Assembly: GCF_001424145.1 (NCBI RefSeq)
Contig: NZ_LMQM01000012.1
Span: 310,745 to 374,744, forward strand
DNA from: Chryseobacterium sp. Leaf404
GTDB lineage: Bacteria; Bacteroidota; Bacteroidia; Flavobacteriales; Weeksellaceae
Direction: 5' to 3'
Length of the DNA: 64,000 nt
The position numbers and the translations under genes are program-made. Each line of letters opens with the position of its first letter. Position 1 is the stretch's first letter. The notes below the pieces were generated by a model. The model was not told the DNA's origin. It saw only the letters and a list, made by a program, of their open reading frames with translations, and made no database searches. This document shows, piece by piece, positions 18,201 to 26,700 of this stretch.

Positions 18201-18593
18201 ATTGGATTCATTTTCCAGTCCGTACTCTTTTGCAATGGTTTCTAATTTATGGCGACGCAGTTTTCCGTCAAAGAAAATCCTTAAATCCGGACGTTCAAGA
18301 ATGGTGAAAAACACATGAGCCTGATGCGTACACATTTTGGTTTTTGATAAATTGCAGGGGCAGTCAAAAATGAGTGAACTGCCGATTAAATTCACTGCTA
18401 CACCCGGAAAATCTAAATTTGAAGATGGTTTATAAAATACACCGGAATTGATTTCCACTGCATAAGGCTGAATATCCTGTAAGTTTTCTTTTTCGATATT
18501 TATTTTTTCTGAACAGTATTTCTGCAGATCAAAATCTGAAAAATCTGAGAGGCTGATTTTTTCGAAAATGTACTGATTTTTGAGGTGCTCCAT
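15243..18593 (-). CDS. SNF2-family helicase with SWIM zinc finger
   Basis: A 1116-residue SNF2/Rad54-type DNA translocase. A SWIM zinc-binding motif lies near the N-terminus (C78, C80, C88, H90, in CPCNLSKTKMCTH). The middle 500 residues are the poorly conserved bacterial SNF2-associated region. The ATPase core fills the C-terminal 450 residues: motif I DDMGLGKT (about 682), motif II DESQAIKN, motif III LTGTPVENN, then motif V SLKAGGTGLNLTEA and motif VI QAIDRCYRIGQ. Such proteins move along DNA and remodel protein-DNA complexes; the bacterial role is mostly unknown, with links to RNA polymerase recycling or repair. It begins four bases after a truncated RhuM gene, so it probably uses that gene's promoter. 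Confidence 0.9.
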   Translation of the reverse strand: MEHLKNQYIFEKISLSDFSDFDLQKYCSEKINIEKENLQDIQPYAVEINSGVFYKPSSNLDFPGVAVNLIGSSLIFDCPCNLSKTKMCTHQAHVFFTILERPDLRIFFDGKLRRHKLETIAKEYGLENESNLDDYFQLENIHHTLRIEPKIKELIKLNTDDLKKKLLPENSGQLPEIKAQNKPQKLLLVIRKHKYYDRFSLELFEAETTKSGKIKNPVSEVNPSTMIWRTENIDEAKFFTAISKFENIQNEEKNDTDVEALKMVVKNPLSLPFFYHDPSVSENISAKSIVPVDVKITDAEIELQVFKKEPLFEIAGGLWLNEVLQPFKNIKIQYTYFVFHDKTLHLITNLHMLRVLEFFKANREILLVHSSKFEEFKKNILVNLERQIKINYSYIQPATQKQLAENSFDEKIQKIIYLSDQLEYISVTPVMKYGNIEIPVFSRKQIYDTDQNGNEFLVERDSREEVKFTALIMRQHPDFADQIQEFEYFYLHKNKFFDEDWFLNVFEKWQNENIVVLGFNDLKKNKLNPNKAVVSIILLSGINWFNAEVNVKYGNQKASLKQLHKSIRNKNRFVQLDDGTHGILPEEWIKKLNRYFQIGEINEELLKFPKSSFSEIKNLFDTNVLSEEVYREIEIYDKAFSEEQNIPETEVPSELKATLRDYQKEGLNWLNRLDNFGFGGCLADDMGLGKTLHIIAFILSQNKKHPQNINLVVVPTSLLFNWQAEVEKFAPSIRIFTHYGANRIKNTSHFEGHEIILITYGMLLSDIRFLKDFHFNYIFLDESQAIKNPNSERYKAARLLKSRNRIVLTGTPVENNTFDLYGQLSFAVPGLLGSKQYFNDIYSVPVDQFKNTKRSLDLQQKIKPFILRRTKKQVAKELPDKTEMVIYCEMGAEQRRIYDAQEEDIRNYISGKDEDDISKSSMHVLTGLTKLRQICNSPKLLKDQEQSGDSSAKIDVLMEQIESKSSQHKILIFSQFVSMLDLIKDELEKRELQFEYLTGQTKNRAKKVNDFQENDQIRVFLISLKAGGTGLNLTEADYVYLVDPWWNPAVENQAIDRCYRIGQKKNVIAVRLICKDTVEEKIMKLQQSKKELANDLIATDRSVFKKLSKQDLLELL

Positions 18594-18596
18594 TAT

Positions 18597-18851
18597 TTAA
18601 AAATCAATAGATCTTTCTACACTCCGGTTTCCTTCTGTTTGAACTGTTCGGAATTTCCGAACAGTTGAATTTTCATGCAATTCTCCTTCAAAAAAAACAT
18701 TACTGATATGCTCACTAATTGTAGACTTAGCTTTTTGAAACAATTCTGCAATTTGATTCATCATTAACCAAACCGTGTCGTCCTCTAATCTTGTTTCGAT
18801 TTTAGTTTTGACATCTTCGGTCTGGTAGATGATAATGTTGCTTTCTGACAT
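18597..18851 (-). pseudogene. Truncated RhuM-family gene
   Basis: 84 residues that match only the N-terminus of RhuM (virulence protein) family proteins, which are normally above 300 residues: NIIIYQTEDVKTKIETRLEDDTVWLMMNQIAELFQKAKSTISEHI then FFEGEL...STVRKFRTVQTEGNR. The frame ends ...RSIDF, exactly where the family continues with DFYNLD, and the stop leads straight into the SNF2 start codon. A deletion most likely joined the 5' end of rhuM to the SNF2 gene. The remaining segment is a helix-turn-helix-like DNA-binding part and could still be made, perhaps as a small regulator. Confidence 0.7.
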
Positions 18852-18870
18852 TTTTCTGTTTAATGGAAAT

Positions 18871-18878
18871 CAAATTTA
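18871..18878 (-). promoter_or_regulatory. Candidate -7 element upstream of the RhuM remnant
   Basis: On the minus strand TAAATTTG matches TAnnTTTG exactly, 19 bases before the start codon at 18851. No clean -33 TTTG is seen. If used, it would drive the remnant, the SNF2 gene and the broken UPF0158 gene. Confidence 0.4.
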
Positions 18879-19010
18879 CAAAAAGAAAGATTTTTATTGA
18901 TGATTTTGAATTTAAAATAAAGAACAATAGTCAATTCAAATTCTTTAATTCATATTTAGTGAGTAGAGAAGAAATTTTCATATAAACCAGTTTTCAGTTA
19001 ATGTAAATTT

Positions 19011-19195
19011 TTAGTTTCTGCTTTTGCGTAAGGGATAGAAGCGGCATCCTTTTTTGTTTTTTGGAAGGGATTGAAGCGTTGGCAACAAAAAAGATATAGC
19101 GGATAGCCCGACCCGCTTGCATTGGTGAGGGGAATGCTAGCAGGGTTTCCGACCCTGCCAGCGTTGTGGGCTGGAAATGCAGAGGGATATGCCCA
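19011..19195. repeat. Conserved intergenic element with hairpins
   Basis: About 185 bases of higher GC than the surroundings. It has a perfect hairpin GCAGGGT-TTCCG-ACCCTGC (19140-19158) and two near-copies of AGGGATAGAAGCG / AGGGATTGAAGCG (from about 19031 and 19066). An 81-codon minus-strand frame covers it but has no protein-like features. I recall near-identical sequences between genes in many Chryseobacterium genomes, so I treat it as a dispersed repeat or structured RNA element. It fills most of the gap between the RhuM remnant and the receptor gene; the rest of 18852-19333 holds only the promoter element noted. Confidence 0.6.
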
Positions 19196-19333
19196 AATTA
19201 TTCTATTATTGAGTAAAGTTTGTATTCTATTCGTCTTGATCAATTCCGGAAATTAATTAACACTATTTAACGTTCACAGGATGTAACAAATATTCCCTTT
19301 TCGGTGTCTTATGGTCAAGACTATAAACTACTA

Positions 19334-21484
19334 ATGAAAAAAATATTGGCACCAGTTGCTCTATTGATAGGAACTCTCGCATTTTCTCAGGAAAAAAAAG
19401 ACAGTACAGACACAAAAGTAAGTGAAATAAAGGAAGTTACATTTGTAGCAAAAAAACCGACTGTAGAATCTAAAGTGGACCGTACGGTTTTTAATGTTGC
19501 AAACAGCTCGATTCTCGCCGGAAATACGACCTGGGATGTTCTGAGAATGACTCCGCTGGTGAGTATTGACAACAACGATGCACTGAAAGCCGAAGGTGAA
19601 TCTGTAATCGTGTACATCAACGACAGAAAATCTGTTTTTACAGGAAAGGAACTTAAAGAATATCTGAAAACAATCCCCGCAGACAATCTGATGAAAATTG
19701 AAGTCATCACGAGCCCTTCTGCAAGGTATGATGCGACGGGATCTGTGATTAACATTGTTCTGAAAAAGAGGGACGACGAAGGACTGAAAGGAAGCGTAAC
19801 CCTGAATAACAGACAGAATACGCAAAACTCGCAGTATATAAATTCTAATCTGAATTACCACAGAAAGAGTTTTACACAGACTTTGGTGGGAAGCTACAGC
19901 GACAATACATGGGTGCAGGGAAGCTATTTTGTGAATACAATTTATGAAAACAATAATGTGACCCAAGGGAATACTCAAAATATCAACCGCGGAAAAAGCC
20001 CCTCGGTATCTTCTACCTCGGAATATGAAATTAACGATAAAAATACTGCGGGTGTAATTCTGGAATATTATCAGGGCAAACGCGACAATACTTCAGAGCT
20101 TGAATCTTCGCAGTATCTGAATGGGAATTTTAATTTTCTCAGAAATCAGAACCAGAGTTCCAACAGCTTGAACAGGACTTTGGGGAGCAACGTTTTCTAC
20201 AAATATTATGATAAAGAGAAAAACAGAATCTTAGACATCAATCTTGGAAGCAACTACAACGGGCAATCTGAAAACAGCTATTTTTTAAGAAATACAGCTT
20301 TTGCAGACAAGACTGTTACCGATGAGATCGGCGGAATTTCTGATACTGAAAACCGAAATTATTACCTTAAAATAGATTACACGCAACCGCTTGGAAAAGA
20401 AGGCGGAAATTTTGAAATCGGAGGTAAAATGGATTTTAACAACAACGTAATTCCCAACACGCTTTACGGAAGCCTGCCTGAAGGTTTAAGCACGAGGGAT
20501 GTTTTTCACTATGAAGACAATATCAACTCTCTGTATGCGAATTATTCCAAAACATTTTTCAAGAAACTGGAGACGAGAATTGGTGTAAGGTATGAATACA
20601 TCGATTTTAAGCTCCGTCAGGATGTTGCGGGAACTTCGAGAAGGGATTCTTACGGAACTTTTCTGCCGAATTTTTTGGTTAAATATTCATTTTCAGATAA
20701 ATATGATTTGAGTTTTACTTACAACCGAAATCTCTGGAGACCCTGGTATGCGGAATTCAACCCGTTTCTGCAACCCGGCACTGACGGGTTTTACACAAGA
20801 GGAAACATGAATCTCCTGCCCAATCCCAGCGACAGACTTTACATGAAGTTCGGTTTTAAAAAGAAGTATTTTCTGTCTGCACGATACTCCTTTATCAAGC
20901 AGGACTATTGGCAGGCTTTTGTGACCGAAGGAGATAAAATAATCTCGGAACCAACAAATTTCCTGGGCAAAGTACATCAATATAATCTCTACGCCAATAC
21001 AAACCAGACATTTTTGAAAAACAAACTAACTGTGAACTTAGGTTTTGGATGGAACTATGTTGACAACAGCGATTTTAACGCAAAAAATGATCTCAAAGCA
21101 ACCAATTATTTAAGTTTTTGGTCAGGCTCTACCAATCTTTCTTACACCAATCTGTGGAATAAGAATATCAACCTCAGCGCATGGGTAGAAGTTTCGAACC
21201 AAAACAGCGGAAATTCTGTTGCGAATGTGACCAATGTTTTTCACAATATTTCTGCCACCAAAATCTTTCCTAAAACGCAGATGGAAGTCAGTTTGCAGCT
21301 GATGAATATTTTTGCAAGACCGAATTTTGACTCTACAACTTTCAGCCAGGGTGGAAGCAACAGGTACACCACAAAATCAGACTGGCACGGCGTATCACTC
21401 ACTTTTGTGAAACGTTTCGGCAATCAGAAAGTGAAGGAAAATACCAAAACCGATGTAGAGAAAAACAGCGGCGGCGCAAAGTAA
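19334..21484 (+). CDS. TonB-receptor-like outer-membrane barrel protein
   Basis: A 716-residue outer-membrane protein of the flavobacterial TonB-dependent-receptor-like group (outer membrane beta-barrel family). I chose the ATG at 19334 over the in-frame ATG at 19304 because it begins a clean signal peptide, MKKILAPVALLIGTLAFSQ. The plug-like domain follows: KVDRTVFNVANSSILAGNTTWDVLRMTPLVSID, IYINDR..FTGKELKEYLKTIP, IEVITSPSARYDATGSVINIVLKK. The rest is alternating barrel strands ending in SLTFVKRFG. Unlike many SusC-type receptors it lacks a carboxypeptidase-regulatory domain and a SusD partner, and no obvious TonB box stands out. Substrate unknown. A terminator follows. Confidence 0.82.
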   Translation: MKKILAPVALLIGTLAFSQEKKDSTDTKVSEIKEVTFVAKKPTVESKVDRTVFNVANSSILAGNTTWDVLRMTPLVSIDNNDALKAEGESVIVYINDRKSVFTGKELKEYLKTIPADNLMKIEVITSPSARYDATGSVINIVLKKRDDEGLKGSVTLNNRQNTQNSQYINSNLNYHRKSFTQTLVGSYSDNTWVQGSYFVNTIYENNNVTQGNTQNINRGKSPSVSSTSEYEINDKNTAGVILEYYQGKRDNTSELESSQYLNGNFNFLRNQNQSSNSLNRTLGSNVFYKYYDKEKNRILDINLGSNYNGQSENSYFLRNTAFADKTVTDEIGGISDTENRNYYLKIDYTQPLGKEGGNFEIGGKMDFNNNVIPNTLYGSLPEGLSTRDVFHYEDNINSLYANYSKTFFKKLETRIGVRYEYIDFKLRQDVAGTSRRDSYGTFLPNFLVKYSFSDKYDLSFTYNRNLWRPWYAEFNPFLQPGTDGFYTRGNMNLLPNPSDRLYMKFGFKKKYFLSARYSFIKQDYWQAFVTEGDKIISEPTNFLGKVHQYNLYANTNQTFLKNKLTVNLGFGWNYVDNSDFNAKNDLKATNYLSFWSGSTNLSYTNLWNKNINLSAWVEVSNQNSGNSVANVTNVFHNISATKIFPKTQMEVSLQLMNIFARPNFDSTTFSQGGSNRYTTKSDWHGVSLTFVKRFGNQKVKENTKTDVEKNSGGAK

Positions 21485-21502
21485 GTACAGTACTTCTTTA
21501 AT

Positions 21503-21535
21503 AAAAAATCCTTTCATTTTTATGAAAGGATTTTT
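21503..21535. terminator. Bidirectional terminator
   Basis: AAAAAATCCTTTCAT paired with ATGAAAGGATTTTT, ending convergent transcription from the receptor gene (plus) and the signalling operon (minus). Confidence 0.85.
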
Positions 21536-21559
21536 GCGTTATTTATTCATAAAAATGAA

Positions 21560-21922
21560 TCACTGAAGGTAATTCGCTACCTTTTCCTCGATATCATCAA
21601 GGTCGAAAGGTTTGGCTACAAAATCGTCTGCACCTGCTTCTTTGGCGAGTTTGGCGATGTCATTGTTTGCCGTGACGTAGATTACAGGAATTTCTTTAAA
21701 ATCAGGATGACTTTTAAGTTTCTTCGTGGCTTCTACCCCTCCGATATTTGGGATCCAATTGTCCATTAAAATAAGATCAGGACGGAAATTTTCTACCCTT
21801 TCGAGGATATCGTGCGATGTTTCTGAAATTTCCACATCGTAGCCGTTTTCCTCAAAAATAATGGTAACAACCTCAAGAATTGTGGTGTCATCATCAAAAA
21901 TTAAGATCTTTTTTTTGTTCAT
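21560..21922 (-). CDS. Single-domain response regulator
   Basis: A 120-residue receiver domain with no output domain. Acidic pocket D10-D12 (FDDD), phosphorylation site D54 (LILMDNWIP), Thr in VIYVTAN and Lys in AKPFD are all in place. It is the last gene of the six-gene signalling operon, 23 bases after the CheB-like gene. Stand-alone receivers usually pass phosphate onward or act by binding a partner; here the partner is probably one of the two hybrid kinases upstream. Confidence 0.88.
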   Translation of the reverse strand: MNKKKILIFDDDTTILEVVTIIFEENGYDVEISETSHDILERVENFRPDLILMDNWIPNIGGVEATKKLKSHPDFKEIPVIYVTANNDIAKLAKEAGADDFVAKPFDLDDIEEKVANYLQ

Positions 21923-21945
21923 TTACTCTATTAACTTACTAATTA

Positions 21946-22530
21946 TTATCTATTATATTCAAACTCTTTTATGATATCTGCCAGATCCTCAGGGCTGAAA
22001 ACGACATCAGATTCTATCTGTTCCAATGCCATCCTGGGCATGTAATCTACCTCTGCAGTTTCAGGATTCTGGATCCAGATTCTTCCGCCATTTATTTTTA
22101 CATATTTCAAACCTTCTACTCCATCAGAATTTGCTCCTGAAAGCAAGGCTGCTGTGAGATTAAAACCAAAAACCTCAGCTGCAGATTTGAATGTGACATC
22201 TATGGATGGCCGTGAATAATTCATCTTTTCTGAACTGTCCAAAGATACGGTTTTTGTATCTTCAAAAAGCAGGTGATAATCTGCCGGTGCAATATAAATT
22301 CTGTTGGCCGAAAGATCTGTTTTATCTTCAATCTCGATGACTTCAATTTCTGTAAACTGCTGCAGCAAAACAGGAAGTACGCTGGTGGAATAGGCTTTTC
22401 TGTGCACCACAATCACCACAGGGAAACTGAGACTAAAATCTATTTTTTTCAGCATCTGCATAATCACAGTGAGGCTTCCGGCAGACCCGCCGATAACCAA
22501 TAACCTTTGATTATGTTTTATTTTTTTCAT
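21946..22530 (-). CDS. cheB: CheB-type methylesterase domain protein
   Basis: A 194-residue stand-alone CheB catalytic domain without the usual N-terminal receiver. The triad is visible: S16 (GGSAGS), H43 (VVHRK) and D136 (SGANSDG). In chemotaxis CheB removes methyl groups from receptor glutamates or deamidates glutamines. Here no chemoreceptor or CheA is adjacent, so the substrate may be a kinase of the same operon. It starts one base after cheR ends, which fits a paired methylation/demethylation function. Confidence 0.88.
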   Translation of the reverse strand: MKKIKHNQRLLVIGGSAGSLTVIMQMLKKIDFSLSFPVVIVVHRKAYSTSVLPVLLQQFTEIEVIEIEDKTDLSANRIYIAPADYHLLFEDTKTVSLDSSEKMNYSRPSIDVTFKSAAEVFGFNLTAALLSGANSDGVEGLKYVKINGGRIWIQNPETAEVDYMPRMALEQIESDVVFSPEDLADIIKEFEYNR

Positions 22531-22531
22531 C

Positions 22532-23362
22532 TCAGTGATGTTCTGTTTTTTTCCAGATTTTCTGTTCGCTTACGCTTTCATAGCTTTTTTTCAGATTTGA
22601 AAACCTCAATGTTTCCTTAGAGCCTAAAGCAAGATAGCCTAGATTTTCTAAACTGTCGTCAAAAAGTTTAAAAACTCTTTCCTGAAGATCTTTTTCAAAA
22701 TAGATCAGTACGTTTCTGCAGATTATCAGCTGAAAACTGTTGAAAGAACTGTCTGAAACGAGATTGTGCGTAGAGAGAATCAGCTTTTTCTGTAAGGCCT
22801 TATCAAACTGCACACTGTCGTAATTTGCAGTATAATATTCTGAAAAATCTTTCTTACCTCCGGAAAGTATGTAATTTTCAGAATACTGCTTCATCTGCTG
22901 GATCGGGAAAACGCCTGTTCTCGCCTGTTCCAGAACTGACGGATTCAAATCTGTGCCATAGATGAGACATTTGTCATACAGCCCAGCCTCCTTCAGCAGA
23001 ATTGCCATAGAATATGCTTCTTCCCCTGTGGAACAGCCTGCAAGCCAGATTCTGATCAAAGGATATGTTCCAAGATGCGGTAAAATCTGCTCTCTGATTT
23101 CTTTGAAAAATAAAGGATCCCGGAACATTTCTGTAACGTTGACCGTAATTTCTTCCACAAAACGTTTCAGATACTCAGGTTCTGTAATGATGGTGTAACG
23201 AAGCTCTGCAAAACTGGTGAATTTATCAATAAGACAAAGCCTGTTGACCCTTCTTTTGAAAGAAGCGCGGCTGTATCTGGAAAAGTCATAACCATACAGA
23301 TCGTGAACATCTTTAATAAGATATTCCACCTCTTCGTCTTTTACAATACTTGGTTCCAGCAT
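22532..23362 (-). CDS. cheR: CheR-type protein methyltransferase
   Basis: A 276-residue SAM-dependent glutamate methyltransferase. The start at 23362 (MLEPSIVKDEEVEYL) is chosen because it overlaps the upstream receiver stop (TGATG). A longer frame back to 23446 reads out of frame through that receiver and gives a Cys/Arg-rich stretch unlike CheR. The N-terminal helical part includes YSRASFKRRV; the SAM motif is IRIWLAGCSTGEEAYSMA; FQLIICRNVLIYF is the typical CheR C-terminal motif. It would methylate glutamates in a signalling protein, with the CheB-like neighbour reversing this. Confidence 0.9.
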   Translation of the reverse strand: MLEPSIVKDEEVEYLIKDVHDLYGYDFSRYSRASFKRRVNRLCLIDKFTSFAELRYTIITEPEYLKRFVEEITVNVTEMFRDPLFFKEIREQILPHLGTYPLIRIWLAGCSTGEEAYSMAILLKEAGLYDKCLIYGTDLNPSVLEQARTGVFPIQQMKQYSENYILSGGKKDFSEYYTANYDSVQFDKALQKKLILSTHNLVSDSSFNSFQLIICRNVLIYFEKDLQERVFKLFDDSLENLGYLALGSKETLRFSNLKKSYESVSEQKIWKKTEHH

Positions 23363-23727
23363 CAGCTTATATTTTGAACAGCTTTTAATAGAATTTCTAC
23401 ATCTATAGGTTTGGTTACATATTCTTTCGCTCCGGCAGCGATGCATTTTTCGCGGTCACCGGGCATTGCCTGAGCTGTAACTGCAATTACGGGAATACCT
23501 GCGATTTCCGGCGTGTTGAGTACAATATTCAAAGCCTCGTAGCCATCAATTTCGGGCATCATCATATCCATCAGAACAAAAGAGAGGTCTGCATTCTGTT
23601 TCATTATTTCAATGGCTTCATCTGCCATCGTGGCATCCAAAACGTCGAAACCTTTTGACTTCAGGGTTAGCTTCAGAGCAAAAATATTCCGGGGATCATC
23701 ATCTACAATCAGAATTTTCTTTTTCAT
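23362..23727 (-). CDS. Single-domain response regulator
   Basis: A 121-residue receiver domain: DDD at 9-11, phosphorylation site D54 (VLMDMMMPEIDGYE), Thr in VIAVTAQ and Lys in YVTKPID. It is close in sequence to the third receiver of the hybrid kinase encoded just upstream (both have DDDxRNIF and LMDMMMPE), so one probably arose from the other by duplication. It lies nine bases after the kinase gene and overlaps cheR by one base. Confidence 0.9.
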   Translation of the reverse strand: MKKKILIVDDDPRNIFALKLTLKSKGFDVLDATMADEAIEIMKQNADLSFVLMDMMMPEIDGYEALNIVLNTPEIAGIPVIAVTAQAMPGDREKCIAAGAKEYVTKPIDVEILLKAVQNIS

Positions 23728-23736
23728 TCAGTCAGA

Positions 23737-26700
23737 TTAATTTTCGTAAAGCCAAACCCTCAAAAGAGACAACAGCTGATCGAGATCCACAGGTTTTGAA
23801 ATGTAGTCTGAAGCTCCTGCATCAATGCATTTCTGACGGTCACCAGCCATAGATTTAGCCGTCACCGCAATGATTGGAAGATCAGAATATTTTCTGTTTT
23901 TACGCAGCTGTCTTATGGTTTCGTAGCCGTCCATTTCCGGCATCATCATATCCATAAGCACTACGTCTATATCACTGTTTGCAGCCATCTGCTCAAGCGC
24001 CTGTCTGCCATCCATCGCAATTACTACCTCTACCTGATATTTTTCTAAAGCTTTGCTTAGCGAGAAGATATTACGGGCATCATCATCGGTAATTAAAATC
24101 TTTTTTCCTTTCAAAACTTCAGCAAGTGAGCCTAAATTTTTACCCGAAGTATAATTATCCTGCGTGTTTTTTTCTTTAACCAAGTGTAGGAAAAGCCCTA
24201 CTTCATCTAAAATTCTCTGGTAAGAATGAGCTGTTTTTACAACTATCGAATCTGCATATTCTCTTATTTTCAGCTCTTCACCGGCAGAAAGACTTCTTTC
24301 AGTAAAAATGATAATCGGAAGATTTTCCAGGCCTTCGTAGCTTTTTATCTCTTCCACAATCTGATATTCATTTCCTTTGGAAGCTCCCACATCCAAAATC
24401 ACACAGTCTTTGTCATTTTCTGTCAAAGCTTTTACACTGTCCTGCACATTGTTTTCAACAGAAAGAGAAATATTGAAATTATTCAGAAAATAAGACAGCG
24501 CGGAGGCATGTTTTGCATTTTCTTCCACGATTAAAACTTTAGGAGATCTCTTTAAAGCGTCTTCCAGCTTTTTAAAAACCTCACCCATCTGATCCAGTGC
24601 CATTGATTTTGAAATAAAATCAACAGCTCCCCGCATCATACTTTCTTTTTCCACCTGTAAAACAGACATCATGTGCACCGGAATATTCTTCACTTCGGGA
24701 TCAGACTTTAAAGCCTCCATCACCTGCCATCCGTCCATCACTGGGAGCTGAACGTCCAGCAATACCGCGATTGGTTTATATTTTTTTGCCGCTTCCAGCG
24801 CATAATCACCGCGAACGACTGCTACTGTTTTGTACCCGTTTTTTCTGGAATATTTCACCAGAGCTTTGGCAAAATTGGTATCATCTTCTACAATTAAAAT
24901 TACTTTGTCTCCCTGCTGAATCGCAGCTCTGTCATCTTCAATTTCATCAGGAATAAAAAGCACCGGCTGTGTACGTACTTTTTCAGCGTCGCCGGATTCT
25001 TCCGCCAAATGCACAATCTCTTCAACATCATGCTGAATGACATCCAAAATTTCTTTTTCAGCTGTCTTATGTACGTTTTCACCTGAATTTTTTACAGGAA
25101 TAATCAAACTGAATTCACTTCCCACATTTGGCTCACTCTCGAGAATCAGTTCTCCACCCAAAAGTTTTGCAATTTCACGGCTTATAGACAGTCCGAGACC
25201 TGTGCCTCCAAATTTTCTTCTGGTAGAGCCGTCTGCCTGCTGGAAAGCTTCAAATATAACAGCCTGTTTGTCTTTTGGAATTCCAATTCCTGAATCTTTG
25301 ACTTTGAAAATAATACAGTTTTTCTTTTCTTTACCTGGAAGTATTTCTAAATCAATTTTACCTTTTGAAGTAAATTTCAAAGCATTGGAAAGAAGATTTC
25401 TGAGAACCTGATCAAGTCTCATCCGGTCAGTCTCAATTTCTGCGGCAGTTTCTTCGGCTACTTTAATATTGAATTCCAAACCTTTTTCTGTAACCAGCGG
25501 CTGGAACATTCTTTTCATATCTTCCGCAACATCACTTATTTTCACCTGAACATTTTCCAAAGACATCTTTCCTGATTCAATTTTAGCCAAATCCAAAATT
25601 TCGTCTATCAGCTGTAGGAGACTCGTTCCTGAGCTCTGAATAACTTTCGCAGATTCTACCTGATCATCATTGAGATTTTCTTCAGAATTTTCAGCCATCA
25701 GTCTGGATAACAGGAGTATTGAATTCAGGGGAGTCCGGAGTTCGTGAGACATATTGGCCAAAAATTCAGATTTGTATTTGGTGCTTAAAGCAAGTTCTTC
25801 CGCCTTTTTCTGAATCTCGATATTTCTTTCGGCAATTAAATGATTTTTTTCTTCTAAACTTTTAGATCTTTCTTCCAGTTCGGCATTGATCTGCATTAAT
25901 TCTTCCTGCTGAACCTTCAGTTCTTCTTCAGAAGCCTGCAATTTTTGTGTCTGAACTTCCAGTTCTGTATTAAGAGATTCAAGTTCAGAATGTTGTACCT
26001 GCAATTCTTCAGACTGAGTCTGGGTTTCTTCCAAAAGACGCTGTTCTTTCTCGCGACCCCGAGCTGCATTTACTGCAACCGCAATATTTGCTGCACCTTC
26101 CGTGAAATACTGAATACTGTTTTCATCAAAATTTTCTGATGCAGACAGCTCAAGTATTCCATAAATATGCCTGCCGGACATAATGGGAAGCAAGCAAATA
26201 CTTTTAATAACCATTTCGCTTCCGGCAAATGTAGCGGTGAAATTTTCATTCTGTAAATCATTGAAAATCTTCACTTTCTTTTTAAGAAAAGTCTGTCCTA
26301 CCATTCCTTCTCCAGGCTCAAAAACGGGTTTCATGCTTTTTTCAAGTCCGAAAGCAGAAGAAAGTTTTAAAACACCGTCTTCCAGCAGATAAATTGCGCC
26401 GTTGAGACAGTTTCCGTAAGTGATTAAATGATTTAAAGATTCCTGAGATACATCTTTCAGGGTTTTATTTCCCACCAAAGATTCATTTAAAGCTGCAAGA
26501 CCTTTCTGGCGCCAATCGCTGGCATTGATCAGATCAAAAGATTTTTTTAGAGACTCTGTCATTTCGTTCAGAGATTCTGCAAGATCGCCAAGATCATCCT
26601 GAGAATGATCAACCGCCTTCTGGCTGTAATCACCTTCTGCTACGCGGTTTGCGATATCTTTTATGGCAGTTACTCTTCGGGAGATTTCTAAATCCTTTGT

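Noticed and set aside
18998-19243. 81-codon minus-strand reading frame
   Set aside because: It covers a GC-rich structured repeat, lacks protein-like composition, and has no plausible promoter.
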